NCBI GenBank assembly: GCA_018816905.1
Contig: JAHIVB010000003.1
Span: 62,001-126,000 of the forward strand
From: Bacillota bacterium
GTDB lineage: Bacteria > Bacillota_I > Bacilli_A > Izemoplasmatales > Hujiaoplasmataceae
Reading direction: 5' to 3'
Length of the DNA stretch: 64,000 nucleotides
Shown: piece by piece, positions 33,529 through 43,359 of the stretch
Numbering within the stretch: the first letter of the stretch is position 1
Layout of the letters: every line of letters starts with the position of its first letter
Position numbers and translations under genes: made by a program
The notes under the pieces: generated by a model
What the model was told of the DNA's origin: nothing
The model's database searches: none
Seen by the model: only the letters and a program-made list of their open reading frames with translations

Positions 33529-34788
33529 TCATTGATCCTGCGAAGTGAAAAAAAGGGTTCTAACTTTATGTAAAAATACTGCAACAATCAGCAAATCTGC
33601 GCTTCCGCCAAAGGTTAGATTGTTTTCGACACAATACTCAGAGACTTGTCTAATTTCGTTGATGTCAGATAAGTCAATTCGTGCAAACATCTGTTTTATT
33701 AAGTATAAAGTGTTGATGTCAGCTCTTTTCAATAAAGTTGTATCTTCTATACTTCTGATGAGTTCAACCAACGCTATATACAAACTGTGTTCGTCGGTAT
33801 CTTTCATAGTAGAAAGAACTGATTGTACAGAGGGTAACCCTAAAGACATTTCTTTTCTAGCACCACCAATTCCATACTTGTGATAAGCTTCAAGGCCAAA
33901 AGAAACTGGAGTTGAATCTAGTTCAGAAATCAATGGCTGTGCCATTAATTTTAATTCATCAAATATTGTATTGAATGGAAGATGCAATCTAAGCGCTCTA
34001 CCAAATGCAGTTACGACAAAACCAAGATTAAAAATCAAACCTTTATAAGCATTGACTCCACCGGTTGCTTTCAACATCGCTCTTTCAGCTTGAAGGCCAA
34101 CCTCGCGAATGTCTCTCATCAATTCGATAGGTGATTTATTCGATAGAACACCGATTTCGAACATTTGAATAAAATAAGGAAGAATGGCATCCTTTGCTTT
34201 CAACATCAATCGATAATCCATATCGGAATGGCTTCCTGAACTTGTAGGCGTAACAAGTCCAAACTTTGGATCTAAATGTAGTTCACAAAGAACACTCTCG
34301 TGAATTAGTTGACTCACGACTTGTAATAAGTAACTCATGGTATTATCCTGAATTACTTTGATTACTTCTTCAGGAGTGTGCCTTTCAGATTTTTGGCAAA
34401 TTCTAGAGTCAAACTCATGACATACAATACAATTTCTTGGAGTCATTCGATGATGTTCTTGACTCAGTGAATAAACGTCAATATCAACAAATCTTCCAAG
34501 TGAATTTTCATCTTCAATTCGAATGCATTGCTCTTTAATTTGAATGGGGTCTCCCGAAGTTAAAGGGATAATCAAAAACGGTCCATCCGCTGACTCGTTC
34601 AGAGATCTTAAACATTCATATTCAAATTTCATCAAATTAGAAAAAAGACGAACCAAGAGATGAGCAGGAAATCTGTTTTTATCCTGCCCAGGAATGTTCG
34701 CTTTTAATGATATGATTATTGGAAAATCATTTAATAACTTCTTGATTTTATTTGATCTTTTCTCTCTCTCAACTAAGATATCAGACAT
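33529..34788 (-). CDS. citXG: CitX-CitG fusion for the lyase prosthetic group
   Basis: 419 residues joining two enzymes. Residues about 1-155 resemble CitX (apo-citrate lyase phosphoribosyl-dephospho-CoA transferase). Residues about 165-419 resemble CitG, the triphosphoribosyl-dephospho-CoA synthase (TPTSSGSHSDMDY, LKATGGVNAYKGLIFNLG). Together they build and attach the 2'-(5''-phosphoribosyl)-3'-dephospho-CoA group on CitD. The ATG at 34788 overlaps the end of citF by eight bases; an in-frame ATG at 34839 lies well inside citF and is rejected. It is the last gene of the glutamate operon. Confidence 0.85.
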   Translation of the reverse strand: MSDILVEREKRSNKIKKLLNDFPIIISLKANIPGQDKNRFPAHLLVRLFSNLMKFEYECLRSLNESADGPFLIIPLTSGDPIQIKEQCIRIEDENSLGRFVDIDVYSLSQEHHRMTPRNCIVCHEFDSRICQKSERHTPEEVIKVIQDNTMSYLLQVVSQLIHESVLCELHLDPKFGLVTPTSSGSHSDMDYRLMLKAKDAILPYFIQMFEIGVLSNKSPIELMRDIREVGLQAERAMLKATGGVNAYKGLIFNLGFVVTAFGRALRLHLPFNTIFDELKLMAQPLISELDSTPVSFGLEAYHKYGIGGARKEMSLGLPSVQSVLSTMKDTDEHSLYIALVELIRSIEDTTLLKRADINTLYLIKQMFARIDLSDINEIRQVSEYCVENNLTFGGSADLLIVAVFLHKVRTLFFTSQDQ

Positions 34789-36301
34789 TTGATTCGACCT
34801 GATACAAAGAATCGATAATGGACCCATCACGGTATTCAACGAGTCCTATTCTTTTTGAACTTCTTGGAATTTTGTTTGGAATACCAGTTATTGAATGAGC
34901 TTCATCCAATAATTGTTTCATGGTAAGCGTTGGAATCTTTTTCTTTGCCAATAATTCAAGCAAATCTTTTCTTATCGGATTAATCGCAATTCCTCTTTCG
35001 CATACAAAGACATCTACATTTTCTCCAGGTGTAGATATTGTTTGTACTTCTTCTTTGATAATAGGCAATCTAGATTTAATCAACTGAGAGACTATGACAG
35101 TGCAAAAAGCTCCATGTGCAATATCACTATGACCTCCGCTTCCTCCAATGATTCTTCCAAACGAATCGGTAGTTACATTGACATTAAAATCAAGATCTAT
35201 TTCTGTCGCGCCAAGAATGACGAAATCTAATTGTTCACAAATTGGACTGTCCTCGAATGGGTTTCCATATTTAGAAGCTGATATTGCAATGTGATTTGAA
35301 TTTTTCTGAACCGATTGAACTGCATCCAAATCAAAACATTGAACGTCATAAAGATTCTCAAATAATCCTTCTTCTAACATTTTTACATAATATGAGGTGA
35401 TTCCACCAGAGGCAAATCTGCCCTTAATATTTTTTTTCTTCATCAAAGATCTTACATAATCCACAACCGCCAATGATGTTCCTCCGGCACCGGTTTGCAT
35501 TGAAAATCCGTTTTTAATCAAACCTAACTTATCAAGTAATATTGAAGTGTCTTTCGCTATTTTAAGTCCCACGGGGTCTCTTGTTATTTTTGTGGTTCCT
35601 GATACAATTCCTTCTGGATTTCCAATTTTATCAACCACAATGACTGCATCCACAAAATTCTTGGAAAAATGTATTTGGTCCAAAGCATCCACTAGATTGT
35701 CAGTAACCAGAATAACTTTGTCTGCATACTCAAGATCACTTATTGCGTATCCTAATACTCCGCACGCGCTTTTACCAAACGCTCCGTATCCATTACCAAG
35801 TTTATCAACTGTTGGAGTAGCAAGAAACGCAACGTCGATGTGAAGTTCTCCACTTTCGATGGATCGAGCTCTACCTCCGTGTGTCTGCATGACAAGTTCT
35901 CCTTGAAGGAGTCCTTTTTGGACCACTGTAGAAACTGGTCCATTCATATAAGAAGTATGAATTAAAGTAATGTTTCCTCCCTCTATGCAAGGCACGAGTT
36001 CGGTATAACTTTCAAAAATAGAACTAGGTGCGATATGAATATCTTTTAGTTTTTTTTCTTGAATGACTTTAGCAACTTCATTGATGACTCCATCGCCACT
36101 TCTTAAGTGGTGATGAAAGGAAAAAGTCATCCCTGATTTTAAATTAAAATAGTCGAATGCCTCTGCGTAAGAAGAGAAAAATTCGACTTTTTTTGATTTC
36201 GTTTTTTTAGAAACGCATTTCCTTGAATCATCTTTATAATCATCACTGGAAAAAAACGGTTTATGTTCTGCCGGAACAAACCGACCTAGACTATTCTTCA
36301 T
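34781..36301 (-). CDS. citF: Citrate/citramalate lyase alpha subunit (CoA-transferase)
   Basis: 506 residues, the usual CitF length. Motifs include FSFHHHLRSGDGVINEV near 61-77, VQKGLLQGELVMQTHGGRARSIESGE and GGSGGHSDIAHGA. The alpha subunit exchanges the acetyl group of the carrier protein for the substrate acid. The operon context (glutamate mutase, methylaspartase) makes (S)-citramalate the likely substrate, as in Clostridium tetanomorphum, rather than citrate; that is inference. Its ATG overlaps the end of citE, with GGTGAAAGACG just upstream. Confidence 0.9.
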   Translation of the reverse strand: MKNSLGRFVPAEHKPFFSSDDYKDDSRKCVSKKTKSKKVEFFSSYAEAFDYFNLKSGMTFSFHHHLRSGDGVINEVAKVIQEKKLKDIHIAPSSIFESYTELVPCIEGGNITLIHTSYMNGPVSTVVQKGLLQGELVMQTHGGRARSIESGELHIDVAFLATPTVDKLGNGYGAFGKSACGVLGYAISDLEYADKVILVTDNLVDALDQIHFSKNFVDAVIVVDKIGNPEGIVSGTTKITRDPVGLKIAKDTSILLDKLGLIKNGFSMQTGAGGTSLAVVDYVRSLMKKKNIKGRFASGGITSYYVKMLEEGLFENLYDVQCFDLDAVQSVQKNSNHIAISASKYGNPFEDSPICEQLDFVILGATEIDLDFNVNVTTDSFGRIIGGSGGHSDIAHGAFCTVIVSQLIKSRLPIIKEEVQTISTPGENVDVFVCERGIAINPIRKDLLELLAKKKIPTLTMKQLLDEAHSITGIPNKIPRSSKRIGLVEYRDGSIIDSLYQVESNV

Positions 36302-37166
36302 CGTCTTTCACCAAATTGAATTTCTTTGCTTTTTCAATAACGTTTATTGCTCTTTCCACAACAGGTTTATCTACCATTTTACCATCAACAGTAAAAGACC
36401 CTTTGCCTTCAAGTTCAGCGTTTTTTTTCGCTTCAACCACTTTGTAGGCATGCTCGATTTCTTCTTTGGTTGGTGAAAATGCTTGATTGATAAATTCAAT
36501 GTGTCTTGGATGAATTGCGCATTTTGCTTTCATCCCTAGGGCAGCAGCGTTCAAAGTATCCTTTTCAAAACCCGAGTCGTCATAAACGTCGGTATATGGA
36601 GTATCGATAGAAGTAATCTTATAAGCGGCACAGGCCATTATGATTCTACTCCTCGAGTATAAGAGTTCATTCCCTTCAGACGTTCTTTTAACTTCCACAT
36701 CTTTGGTTAAGTCTTCGCCTCCTAAAATAAGACCAATCACTCGAGGAAGCGATGCAATTTGGTCTACTTGTAAGATTGAAGTGGCTTGTTCTATGATTGG
36801 AATGATATGAATCATTTTTTGTAATTCTTTTGATTTTTCAATGTTTGACAAAGCTCTTTCTAAAGTTTGTACTGATGAAACGTTTGCTTTAGGCAACACG
36901 ATTGCATCAATGTTATCCGAGACGATCAATTCCAAATCGTCTTTATAGAATTCGCCTCCAACTTCATTAATTCTAATAAAATTCAAAGTGTTTTTTTTGT
37001 TTGAATTCTTCGACAAAAATTCTCTTATTAAATTTCTCGCATTATCTTTTTCGCTTGGAAGAACCGCGTCTTCCAAATCGAATATAATCGCATCTGCATC
37101 AAAAAGATAGGCATTTTGAATCATATTAGGTAAATTCCCTGGTATAAACAGCAGGCTTCTCATCAT
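36291..37166 (-). CDS. citE: Citrate/citramalate lyase beta subunit
   Basis: 291 residues of the HpcH/HpaI aldolase-like CitE family: RSLLFIPGNLPNMIQNA at the start, DADAIIFDLEDAVLPSEK (metal and substrate Asp/Glu), and LGGEDLTKDVEVKRTSEG. The subunit cleaves the acyl carrier-bound substrate into acetyl-carrier and pyruvate (citramalate) or oxaloacetate (citrate). It overlaps both citD and citF by a few bases, which indicates tight translational coupling. Confidence 0.92.
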   Translation of the reverse strand: MMRSLLFIPGNLPNMIQNAYLFDADAIIFDLEDAVLPSEKDNARNLIREFLSKNSNKKNTLNFIRINEVGGEFYKDDLELIVSDNIDAIVLPKANVSSVQTLERALSNIEKSKELQKMIHIIPIIEQATSILQVDQIASLPRVIGLILGGEDLTKDVEVKRTSEGNELLYSRSRIIMACAAYKITSIDTPYTDVYDDSGFEKDTLNAAALGMKAKCAIHPRHIEFINQAFSPTKEEIEHAYKVVEAKKNAELEGKGSFTVDGKMVDKPVVERAINVIEKAKKFNLVKDDEE

Positions 37167-37417
37167 AAGGCGTTCATCCTTTCAATTGCAGTGATGAGCC
37201 TTGCTTTGATTGTTGAATCCAAGGCTCCTCGGTCGATGACTTCAACTTTTACATTTTCAACTTTTAATTCTTTCAAAGTATTTATAATCAATAATTTGAT
37301 TTGGTCATGGAAAAAAGCACCGACAACACTGTCAATCAAAATTTCTTGATGATCCTGTTTCGTGACTGTAATAATGCAGTCGCTTGATTCTTTGGATCCT
37401 GCTGTGCCTTTCATCAT
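37163..37417 (-). CDS. citD: Citrate/citramalate lyase acyl carrier protein (gamma)
   Basis: 84 residues. The serine that carries the prosthetic group lies in GTAGSKESSDC near residues 4-14, the family hallmark. AGGAGG precedes the ATG. It starts the lyase block and lies eight bases after methylaspartase. Confidence 0.9.
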   Translation of the reverse strand: MMKGTAGSKESSDCIITVTKQDHQEILIDSVVGAFFHDQIKLLIINTLKELKVENVKVEVIDRGALDSTIKARLITAIERMNAL

Positions 37418-37425
37418 GATTCCTC

Positions 37426-38664
37426 CTATTTGTTTGCTCTAGCGAGTACTCTGTTCATTTCATTTTTAACAATCATGTACCCTGCGTCTACACCCATTCC
37501 GGGTTTTGCAAGACATTGTTTTGCGCTGCATGCAATGGCAATATTCGTTGTAACTTCAGCAGATATGTTGGTTTCATTGCATGTTCCACCGCAATAAGAT
37601 CCTACTCCGTATTGATTACAGTAAAGTATGGATTCAATAATATTGTTTACTCCACCCAAATCCGGTGTTTTGATTTGAAGCATATGACCGGCTTGGTTTT
37701 CTGCAAAATACTTGACATCTTCAAGTGTATTACACCACTCGTCAGCTACAACTTCTACGGTGGACTTTACTTGATTCAATCTATCCGTTAAATCTTTAAG
37801 AAATAACATCGTCGTTTCTCTGTGCCCGGTGTCGATTGGACCTTCGATTCTTAGAATGAAAGGATATGCTACCTTTTCAAGAATCAACATATAATCAATC
37901 ATTTTGTTGATATCATTGTCAAACGCAATCCCGATTGTTCCATATACATCAATGTGCAAGATCGGGGAATAGTTTTCTGATACTTTATGCGACAATATCC
38001 GATCATGAAGCCATTTAATGTAATCCATCAGTTTTTCGCCTTTTCGGCCAAGTTTTGTATCAACATTATTGATTAAAGCGTGAGGAAGTACATCCGCTTC
38101 TTTCATAATCATCTTATCAACGTTGGTGTAACGATCGTCTCCACTTTGTGTAAAAACGGGAACGGGTTTATAAATCGAATCCTCGATATGATATTCTTTT
38201 CTGACAATTTCAGCCATCGTTACTTTGTATAGATTTGCTGTTACGCTTAAAATAGCTTGAGTAATTCCGTATCGAATAGCTGTATGAAGACGCGTACCAT
38301 TAACCAAAATTCTGTCATATTTTTCTGCTAGTGGCTTAAACTCTTTTAAATCTTCTTTAAGTAATAAAGGAACAATTTCCTTTTCTAAAAAAGGAATGTA
38401 ATCTTTTGCTAAAAACAAAGGGTCTCTTCCGCCCATGCCAGAATACTGTACTGCAGCACAGTCTCCGTATCCTACTGTCCCGTCTTCTAAGATAATTTGA
38501 ATCGAGATTGCTTCGCCTTTCTGACGAATGGCTGTGAATCCTTCTAAAACCGGTTTGCCGAGATAGAACAATCCATCATTGAGTGCTCCATTCTTGATGG
38601 CTTGTTGGTCATCAAAGAAAAAACCAGTATACGATTCTGTTAATAATACTTTTTTAATTTTCAT
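37426..38664 (-). CDS. mal: Methylaspartate ammonia-lyase
   Basis: 412 residues, matching the family length. It converts (2S,3S)-3-methylaspartate to mesaconate and ammonia. It belongs to the enolase superfamily; visible motifs are QYSGMGGRDPLFLAKDYIPFLEK, the metal-binding stretch LHIDVYGTIG, EGPIDTGHRE and the catalytic lysine region LQIKTPDLGG. It follows directly on glutamate mutase E in the operon, as the pathway order demands. The next enzyme, mesaconate hydratase, is not in the window. Confidence 0.95.
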   Translation of the reverse strand: MKIKKVLLTESYTGFFFDDQQAIKNGALNDGLFYLGKPVLEGFTAIRQKGEAISIQIILEDGTVGYGDCAAVQYSGMGGRDPLFLAKDYIPFLEKEIVPLLLKEDLKEFKPLAEKYDRILVNGTRLHTAIRYGITQAILSVTANLYKVTMAEIVRKEYHIEDSIYKPVPVFTQSGDDRYTNVDKMIMKEADVLPHALINNVDTKLGRKGEKLMDYIKWLHDRILSHKVSENYSPILHIDVYGTIGIAFDNDINKMIDYMLILEKVAYPFILRIEGPIDTGHRETTMLFLKDLTDRLNQVKSTVEVVADEWCNTLEDVKYFAENQAGHMLQIKTPDLGGVNNIIESILYCNQYGVGSYCGGTCNETNISAEVTTNIAIACSAKQCLAKPGMGVDAGYMIVKNEMNRVLARANK

Positions 38665-38677
38665 GTTATTCTCCAGT

Positions 38678-40132
38678 TTATTTTTTGTGACCGATTAATT
38701 TACCCAATCCAACGGAATAGACGTCATCTACCGTCATTTGGAATGAGATAGGACGATGTTGAAAATCTGCTCGCTCTTGAATCTTTTTACGATGAAATTC
38801 CTTGATTTCATCTGAAAAGCAAGTGCGACCAAATTCTAGAATTCGAATGTTTCCTTCTAAATCTCTGGCTGGTAATATTTTGCCAGCGTTATATTTGCTA
38901 GGTGCAAAAGGTACATCAATCAATCCTTGTTCAAAAGCTCTTACAACACCTTTTGCCAAATCGCCTTCTCCAGCTCCATAAATGCAAGTCATCAAACAGG
39001 TGACTTCCGCTTCAATCTGGTTCATTTCAATTCTTAGTTTTTCGCTATCTACCATCTGTTGATCTTGCAACATATTGATGATGTATTTAGATTCTTTGAC
39101 ACCATATCCATTGGCTTCCATTGTCGGAATTCCAACAGATTCCTGTGGCGATTTCGTAATCATTTTTGTTGCTTTAGAGAGCGCGGCTACCGTTGAACTG
39201 AAGGCAATCAATCCCGCTGCTTCAGCTTCATTTTCCGGGAAGCCTCCCATCCATTGATGGAATACAGTAGAAACAAAAACATCATGATATCCTTTTTCTT
39301 TTAGATATCGTTCAGTCATTATTTGCAAGGTTCTAATCGCCGCAACGTCTTGAACGATGTTGCCACCCATTCCATATCCAACAGTGATGTTTTTGACTCC
39401 TTGTTCAGCAGCAAGCAAAGCCTCACAAATAGCCACAGTGCTTGATATCGACGGCGGAACCAAAGTTCCAGTCAAGGGTCCAAATGGTTCTCTATTTATG
39501 TGTACTCCGTGTTCTTCATAATATCCAACCAAACGATCACAGTATTGCCAATTTCGAATCGAAGTTTCTAATGGAACGCTTTTTGCATAGGGAATGTTAT
39601 AAGATATTCCCCCACCTTCATTCGATGTCCATCCTGATGCGAGAATAATTTCTGAAAGTAATCTTGCATCTGGAGTACCGTGTCTCGCTTGTAAAGGAGC
39701 GTGTACAGATTCTTGTACTTTTTTACACCCCTCGACTCCGTGATTGACTGCTGGAAATCCATTGAGAAGTGCTCTTCCAAGTTCTTCACTTTCTTTAATT
39801 CCTTTTTCAGCTTCCAAGTATCTATTCTGTCTAGTATAACTGTCGATTGTGGATGGAAGAACATCCGCCCCACAGCTCTCGAGATGTTGTAATAATTTGA
39901 TGTGTTGTTCTAAGACAGGCACCCCGGCTCTGGGTTGAACCAATGTCCTATTCTCTTTTTTCGCCTTCATCAAAAGCAGTGCCAGATTTTTACTCTCAGG
40001 TAAGCTTTTAGAATACGCAATAGCATGATCTAAATTGAGCTCAGGACTAGAACCGGTTTTCCAATCGGAAAGCACTTGTTCTCTTTCTTTTAAAAACTGT
40101 TCAAGCGGTATTTTCTTGTTTTGAAGTTCCAT
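38678..40132 (-). CDS. glmE: Glutamate mutase (methylaspartate mutase) epsilon subunit
   Basis: 484 residues, the full family length. It is the TIM-barrel catalytic subunit that pairs with GlmS to rearrange L-glutamate to 3-methylaspartate with adenosylcobalamin. Recognisable stretches are [46 protein letters not shown] and [12 protein letters not shown]. It lies between glmL and mal. Confidence 0.95.
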   Translation of the reverse strand: MELQNKKIPLEQFLKEREQVLSDWKTGSSPELNLDHAIAYSKSLPESKNLALLLMKAKKENRTLVQPRAGVPVLEQHIKLLQHLESCGADVLPSTIDSYTRQNRYLEAEKGIKESEELGRALLNGFPAVNHGVEGCKKVQESVHAPLQARHGTPDARLLSEIILASGWTSNEGGGISYNIPYAKSVPLETSIRNWQYCDRLVGYYEEHGVHINREPFGPLTGTLVPPSISSTVAICEALLAAEQGVKNITVGYGMGGNIVQDVAAIRTLQIMTERYLKEKGYHDVFVSTVFHQWMGGFPENEAEAAGLIAFSSTVAALSKATKMITKSPQESVGIPTMEANGYGVKESKYIINMLQDQQMVDSEKLRIEMNQIEAEVTCLMTCIYGAGEGDLAKGVVRAFEQGLIDVPFAPSKYNAGKILPARDLEGNIRILEFGRTCFSDEIKEFHRKKIQERADFQHRPISFQMTVDDVYSVGLGKLIGHKK

Positions 40133-40147
40133 ACGTTTTCCTTTTTT

Positions 40148-41533
40148 TTATTCGATAGAAATGACATATTTTTTCATGATTTGCAATGCAAGCAAAGGAT
40201 CTTTTTGACTTAGCAACCCCATAGCGGCTAGCAAATAGGTTTTATCAAGCAAATAGTGTGGATGCTGAGGCCGTAATTCTTGTTGCTTATGAAGAATGTT
40301 CGTTGTTTTTGAAAGAATTGAAATCGGATTGTTTGAGTGTATGACAACCCCTCCGGTTCCGATGACATATTCGACCTCGCTTAAGTCTTTTCCAATTTGA
40401 TTATATACTAAACCCATTGGTGTGAAAATCTGTTCGATTCTTCCAACGTGACGATGCATCGATCGATAGGCACACATTTCTGCAAGTAATTGATCTATAA
40501 ACTCATCATGAGGGTTCTCAGGTAGAGAAGATACATTTTGATATCTGAATGCGACTTCTTCTACAATGTTCACTCCGTGTTCTTTATCTAAAAATTGGAT
40601 TTCTTCTTTTGTTAATGCTTTGATGATTCCAGGCGCAGAATAACGCATCCCTAAATCGCCTTCAACGGTTCTTTTCGCAAAGGGTTCTTCCATTCCGTGG
40701 ATGATGACATCACTTCGATTGGATGCGTTGCATATGGAATACATATCCGTTGTCGCGCCTCCGATGTCGACTACGACAATGTCTCCAAGCCCTTTTTCGT
40801 GAAGATATCCCTTTGATAACAATTCAGAAGCTAACAAGACGGCTTCGGGAGTTGGTAGAAGGATTTCATCGATTTCTTCTTCTATTTTCTTGATTCCTTT
40901 TGCGACGATAATATTTTTTAAAAATATGTCTCTAATTTTTTCTCTTGCACATTTTACATTCAATACATTGATTTTTGGCATGACATTGTCACAGATGACA
41001 TAATTCAAATCATACTTAATGAATATCTCTTCAATTTCATCTTGGCATGATTTGTTTCCGGCATATACAATCGGAATTTTGATTTTCATTTCGCCAAGGA
41101 GTTTTGCATTAAAAAGAACACATTCGGAATTCCCTCCGTCTGCGCCACCAGCAAGTAATATGATATCTATCTTTTGACGAATGATTTCTTCTACTTCTTT
41201 ATGATTCAAATGATGAGAAAAAATGAGGTCAACTTTGGCTCCAGCACCAAGGCATACTCTTTTCGCGGCTTCCACAGTAAGCTCCTCAACTAGACCAATA
41301 GCGGCCATTTTCAGGCCGCCAGCTGCCGATGAACAGGCAATGACTTGATCAAATTGTATCACTTTTCCCATTTTTTCATAAAGCTGATCCAATGCCTTGT
41401 GATACCCTATCGCAATGTCTTCACTCACTGTTGTAAAATGTGAAGAAGACCCAATAACATCACGCAAAGCGGTGTCAACTGCCGTAAGTTTGGTAAAAGT
41501 GGATCCGAAATCTACAAGCAAGTAAGTACTCAT
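40148..41533 (-). CDS. glmL: Glutamate mutase accessory protein GlmL (MutL)
   Basis: 461 residues. It is an actin/Hsp70-type (ASKHA) ATPase of the MutL family: phosphate-1 loop VDFGSTFTKLTAVD at the start and a second phosphate loop VVVDIGGATTDMYS. It probably reactivates or assembles the glutamate mutase complex. It lies between glmS and glmE, the standard clostridial order. Confidence 0.92.
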   Translation of the reverse strand: MSTYLLVDFGSTFTKLTAVDTALRDVIGSSSHFTTVSEDIAIGYHKALDQLYEKMGKVIQFDQVIACSSAAGGLKMAAIGLVEELTVEAAKRVCLGAGAKVDLIFSHHLNHKEVEEIIRQKIDIILLAGGADGGNSECVLFNAKLLGEMKIKIPIVYAGNKSCQDEIEEIFIKYDLNYVICDNVMPKINVLNVKCAREKIRDIFLKNIIVAKGIKKIEEEIDEILLPTPEAVLLASELLSKGYLHEKGLGDIVVVDIGGATTDMYSICNASNRSDVIIHGMEEPFAKRTVEGDLGMRYSAPGIIKALTKEEIQFLDKEHGVNIVEEVAFRYQNVSSLPENPHDEFIDQLLAEMCAYRSMHRHVGRIEQIFTPMGLVYNQIGKDLSEVEYVIGTGGVVIHSNNPISILSKTTNILHKQQELRPQHPHYLLDKTYLLAAMGLLSQKDPLLALQIMKKYVISIE

Positions 41534-41534
41534 T

Positions 41535-41939
41535 TTACTCTCCTAGGTCTTGATGGATGTCTCCCAAAGCTTGATCTATTGGAGTACCGGGTGGATAAAC
41601 CCGGTTGAAGCCCATTTTTGTAAAACGATTTTTGACTTCATCAAAATTCTGTTTTCCGACTACGATGTTTCCCCCGACATAAAGTAAAATGTTCTCAATT
41701 CCAGCTTCAACGCACTTATCTCTCATGCCGCGACAATCAAGTTCGCCATGACCATATAGGCTTGAAACCATAATAAGGGAAGCATTGGTTTCTATGGCCG
41801 CATTAATAAAGTCTTCTTGGGAAGAGAGGACGCCTATATTAACAACATTATATCCAGCATTTTCTAAGGTGTACTCAATGATTTTATTTCCAACGGCATG
41901 CACGTCGGAACCGATAACGCCAATTACGATTGATTTCAA
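41535..41939 (-). CDS. glmS: Glutamate mutase cobalamin-binding sigma subunit
   Basis: 134 residues with the B12-binding Rossmann fold. The lower-ligand motif DxHxxG is seen as [10 protein letters not shown] at about residues 10-19, followed by SLYGHGE and GGNIVVGK. Together with GlmE it forms the mutase. The start is TTG at 41939, six bases after AGGAG. It is the first gene of the glutamate operon, directly behind a consensus-like promoter and a cre-like site. Confidence 0.95.
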   Translation of the reverse strand: MKSIVIGVIGSDVHAVGNKIIEYTLENAGYNVVNIGVLSSQEDFINAAIETNASLIMVSSLYGHGELDCRGMRDKCVEAGIENILLYVGGNIVVGKQNFDEVKNRFTKMGFNRVYPPGTPIDQALGDIHQDLGE

Positions 41940-41957
41940 AGTAGTCTCCTTTAGTCT

Positions 41958-41971
41958 TGTAAGCGTTTTTA
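41958..41971. promoter_or_regulatory. cre-like site (CcpA) at the start of the glutamate operon
   Basis: TGTAAGCGTTTTTA matches the cre consensus TGWAANCGNTNWCA at all fixed positions but one. It sits at the predicted transcription start, where CcpA binding would repress. Confidence 0.6.
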
Positions 41972-41978
41972 CACAAAC

Positions 41979-42007
41979 ATTATAACATACTGAAAACGAA
42001 GATTCAA
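41979..42007 (-). promoter_or_regulatory. Promoter of the glutamate fermentation operon
   Basis: TTGAAT (complement of 42002-42007), a 17-base spacer and TATAAT (complement of 41979-41984), giving a start near 41972. Confidence 0.75.
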
Positions 42008-42070
42008 AGGTTAATTTCTGTTTTACACTAATTCTGCTTTTTGGCTTTTTTACGGCAAAAAATCGATTAT

Positions 42071-42610
42071 TTATTTCTGATTGTCGTTTAGGTATCTTGC
42101 CAAGACAAATAGATAATCGCTCAGCCTATTGATGTATTTCATTGTCGTTGTTAGATCTGTTCTTTGGGTCTCTTTAACAAATCTTACCAGTGTACGTTCT
42201 GCTTTTCTTGCGATGCTTCTGGCAACGTCAATATACGCTCCGCCAAGTGAAGTATCGCTACCAGGCAAACAGAATTTCGGCTCCAAAGGACATAAATTCA
42301 ATAAATTGGCCATATTACTTTCTATTTGTTCAATTGGTTCATCAGTCAGTTTCTTAATCTTTTTGTATAATATGTGATTTGGATTGGTTGCGACAATCGT
42401 ATTGATTTCTTGAATGGTTCTTTGAATAATCAAAAGTTCTTCTTTTTTCACATAATGATAAGATAATCCAATGAATGAAGATAGTTCATCCATTGTTCCA
42501 AGCACTTCAAACAAGAGATCGTCTTTTCCGAACGTCTCATTCACAAAATTCTTGGATTGTCCTTTATCTCCTGTTTTTGTGGAGATTTGATTCACTTCAG
42601 TGATAGGCAT
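42071..42610 (-). CDS. pduO: PduO-type cob(I)alamin adenosyltransferase
   Basis: 179 residues of the PduO/EutT-like trimeric family: [13 protein letters not shown] (ATP-binding N-terminus), [17 protein letters not shown] and [14 protein letters not shown] with the conserved Arg. It transfers adenosyl from ATP to cobalamin. It is the last gene of the lysine operon, 20 bases after kamE, and supplies coenzyme B12 for lysine aminomutase, glutamate mutase and NrdJ. AGGAGG precedes the ATG. Confidence 0.92.
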   Translation of the reverse strand: MPITEVNQISTKTGDKGQSKNFVNETFGKDDLLFEVLGTMDELSSFIGLSYHYVKKEELLIIQRTIQEINTIVATNPNHILYKKIKKLTDEPIEQIESNMANLLNLCPLEPKFCLPGSDTSLGGAYIDVARSIARKAERTLVRFVKETQRTDLTTTMKYINRLSDYLFVLARYLNDNQK

Positions 42611-42630
42611 ATAATTCCTCCTAAAAATGA

Positions 42631-43359
42631 TTATTTGTTTTTTTCAATCAAACGTTCTACTGCATATGCAGCAACATCTTCAGCGTACTTTTTCGGACCA
42701 AATCCAGCATCATACCCAAGCTCTTTTGCTAACTCGTTTGTGATTCTTGCTCCACCCGCTATCAGTATAACATCTTTCCTCATATTTTCCGCTTCGAGAA
42801 GTTCCACAAGATGAATCAAATTCTTAATATGGACGTCTTTTTGAGTCACTGTTTGGCTGACCAACAAAACATCGGCTTTTACTTTTCTAGCAAAGCGAAC
42901 AAATTCTTCGTTTTCCACTTGAGAACCTAGATTATAAGCTCTTATTCCTTTATACCGTTCCAAGCCATAATGCCCTGCAAAACCCTTCATGTTCATTATC
43001 GCGTCAATTCCAACGGTATGAGCATCACTTCCGGTTGATGCGCCAACAAATACAAGTTCTCGGTTAAAGTTTCTTTCTATTAAAGCTTCGATGTCTTCTT
43101 TGGAAAGAGAAACATTTTCGATTTCTTCGTTTTTTAATAAATCCGTTTCAATTTCATAAGGAACACTTCCATAGACAACAAAAAAGCAATATCCTTCGTG
43201 AATGTCTTCCATATGGACGACTTGAGGATTAACAAGACCCATTTTCTTTGCGAGTTCCTTGGCAGCGCTTATTCCGAGCCCGTTTGAAGAAACAGGCAAT
43301 GTAAATGATAGTTGAACTTTGCCATCGTGTGAAGTATCCCCGTAAGGTCTAATTTTCAT
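42631..43359 (-). CDS. kamE: Beta-lysine 5,6-aminomutase beta subunit
   Basis: 242 residues. It is the cobalamin-binding subunit, with DxHxxG in GSDAHTVGIDA near residue 109. The N-terminal region (PYGDTSHDGKVQLSFTLPV) contains the lysine that in this family forms an internal aldimine with PLP. With KamD it moves the terminal amino group of beta-lysine to make 3,5-diaminohexanoate. It overlaps the kamD end by 11 bases, and GGAGGTGAG precedes its ATG. Confidence 0.95.
   Translation of the reverse strand: MKIRPYGDTSHDGKVQLSFTLPVSSNGLGISAAKELAKKMGLVNPQVVHMEDIHEGYCFFVVYGSVPYEIETDLLKNEEIENVSLSKEDIEALIERNFNRELVFVGASTGSDAHTVGIDAIMNMKGFAGHYGLERYKGIRAYNLGSQVENEEFVRFARKVKADVLLVSQTVTQKDVHIKNLIHLVELLEAENMRKDVILIAGGARITNELAKELGYDAGFGPKKYAEDVAAYAVERLIEKNK

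Noticed and set aside
33529-37417. A true citrate fermentation locus
   Set aside because: No citrate carrier, citC ligase or oxaloacetate decarboxylase is present, and the genes lie inside the methylaspartate operon.
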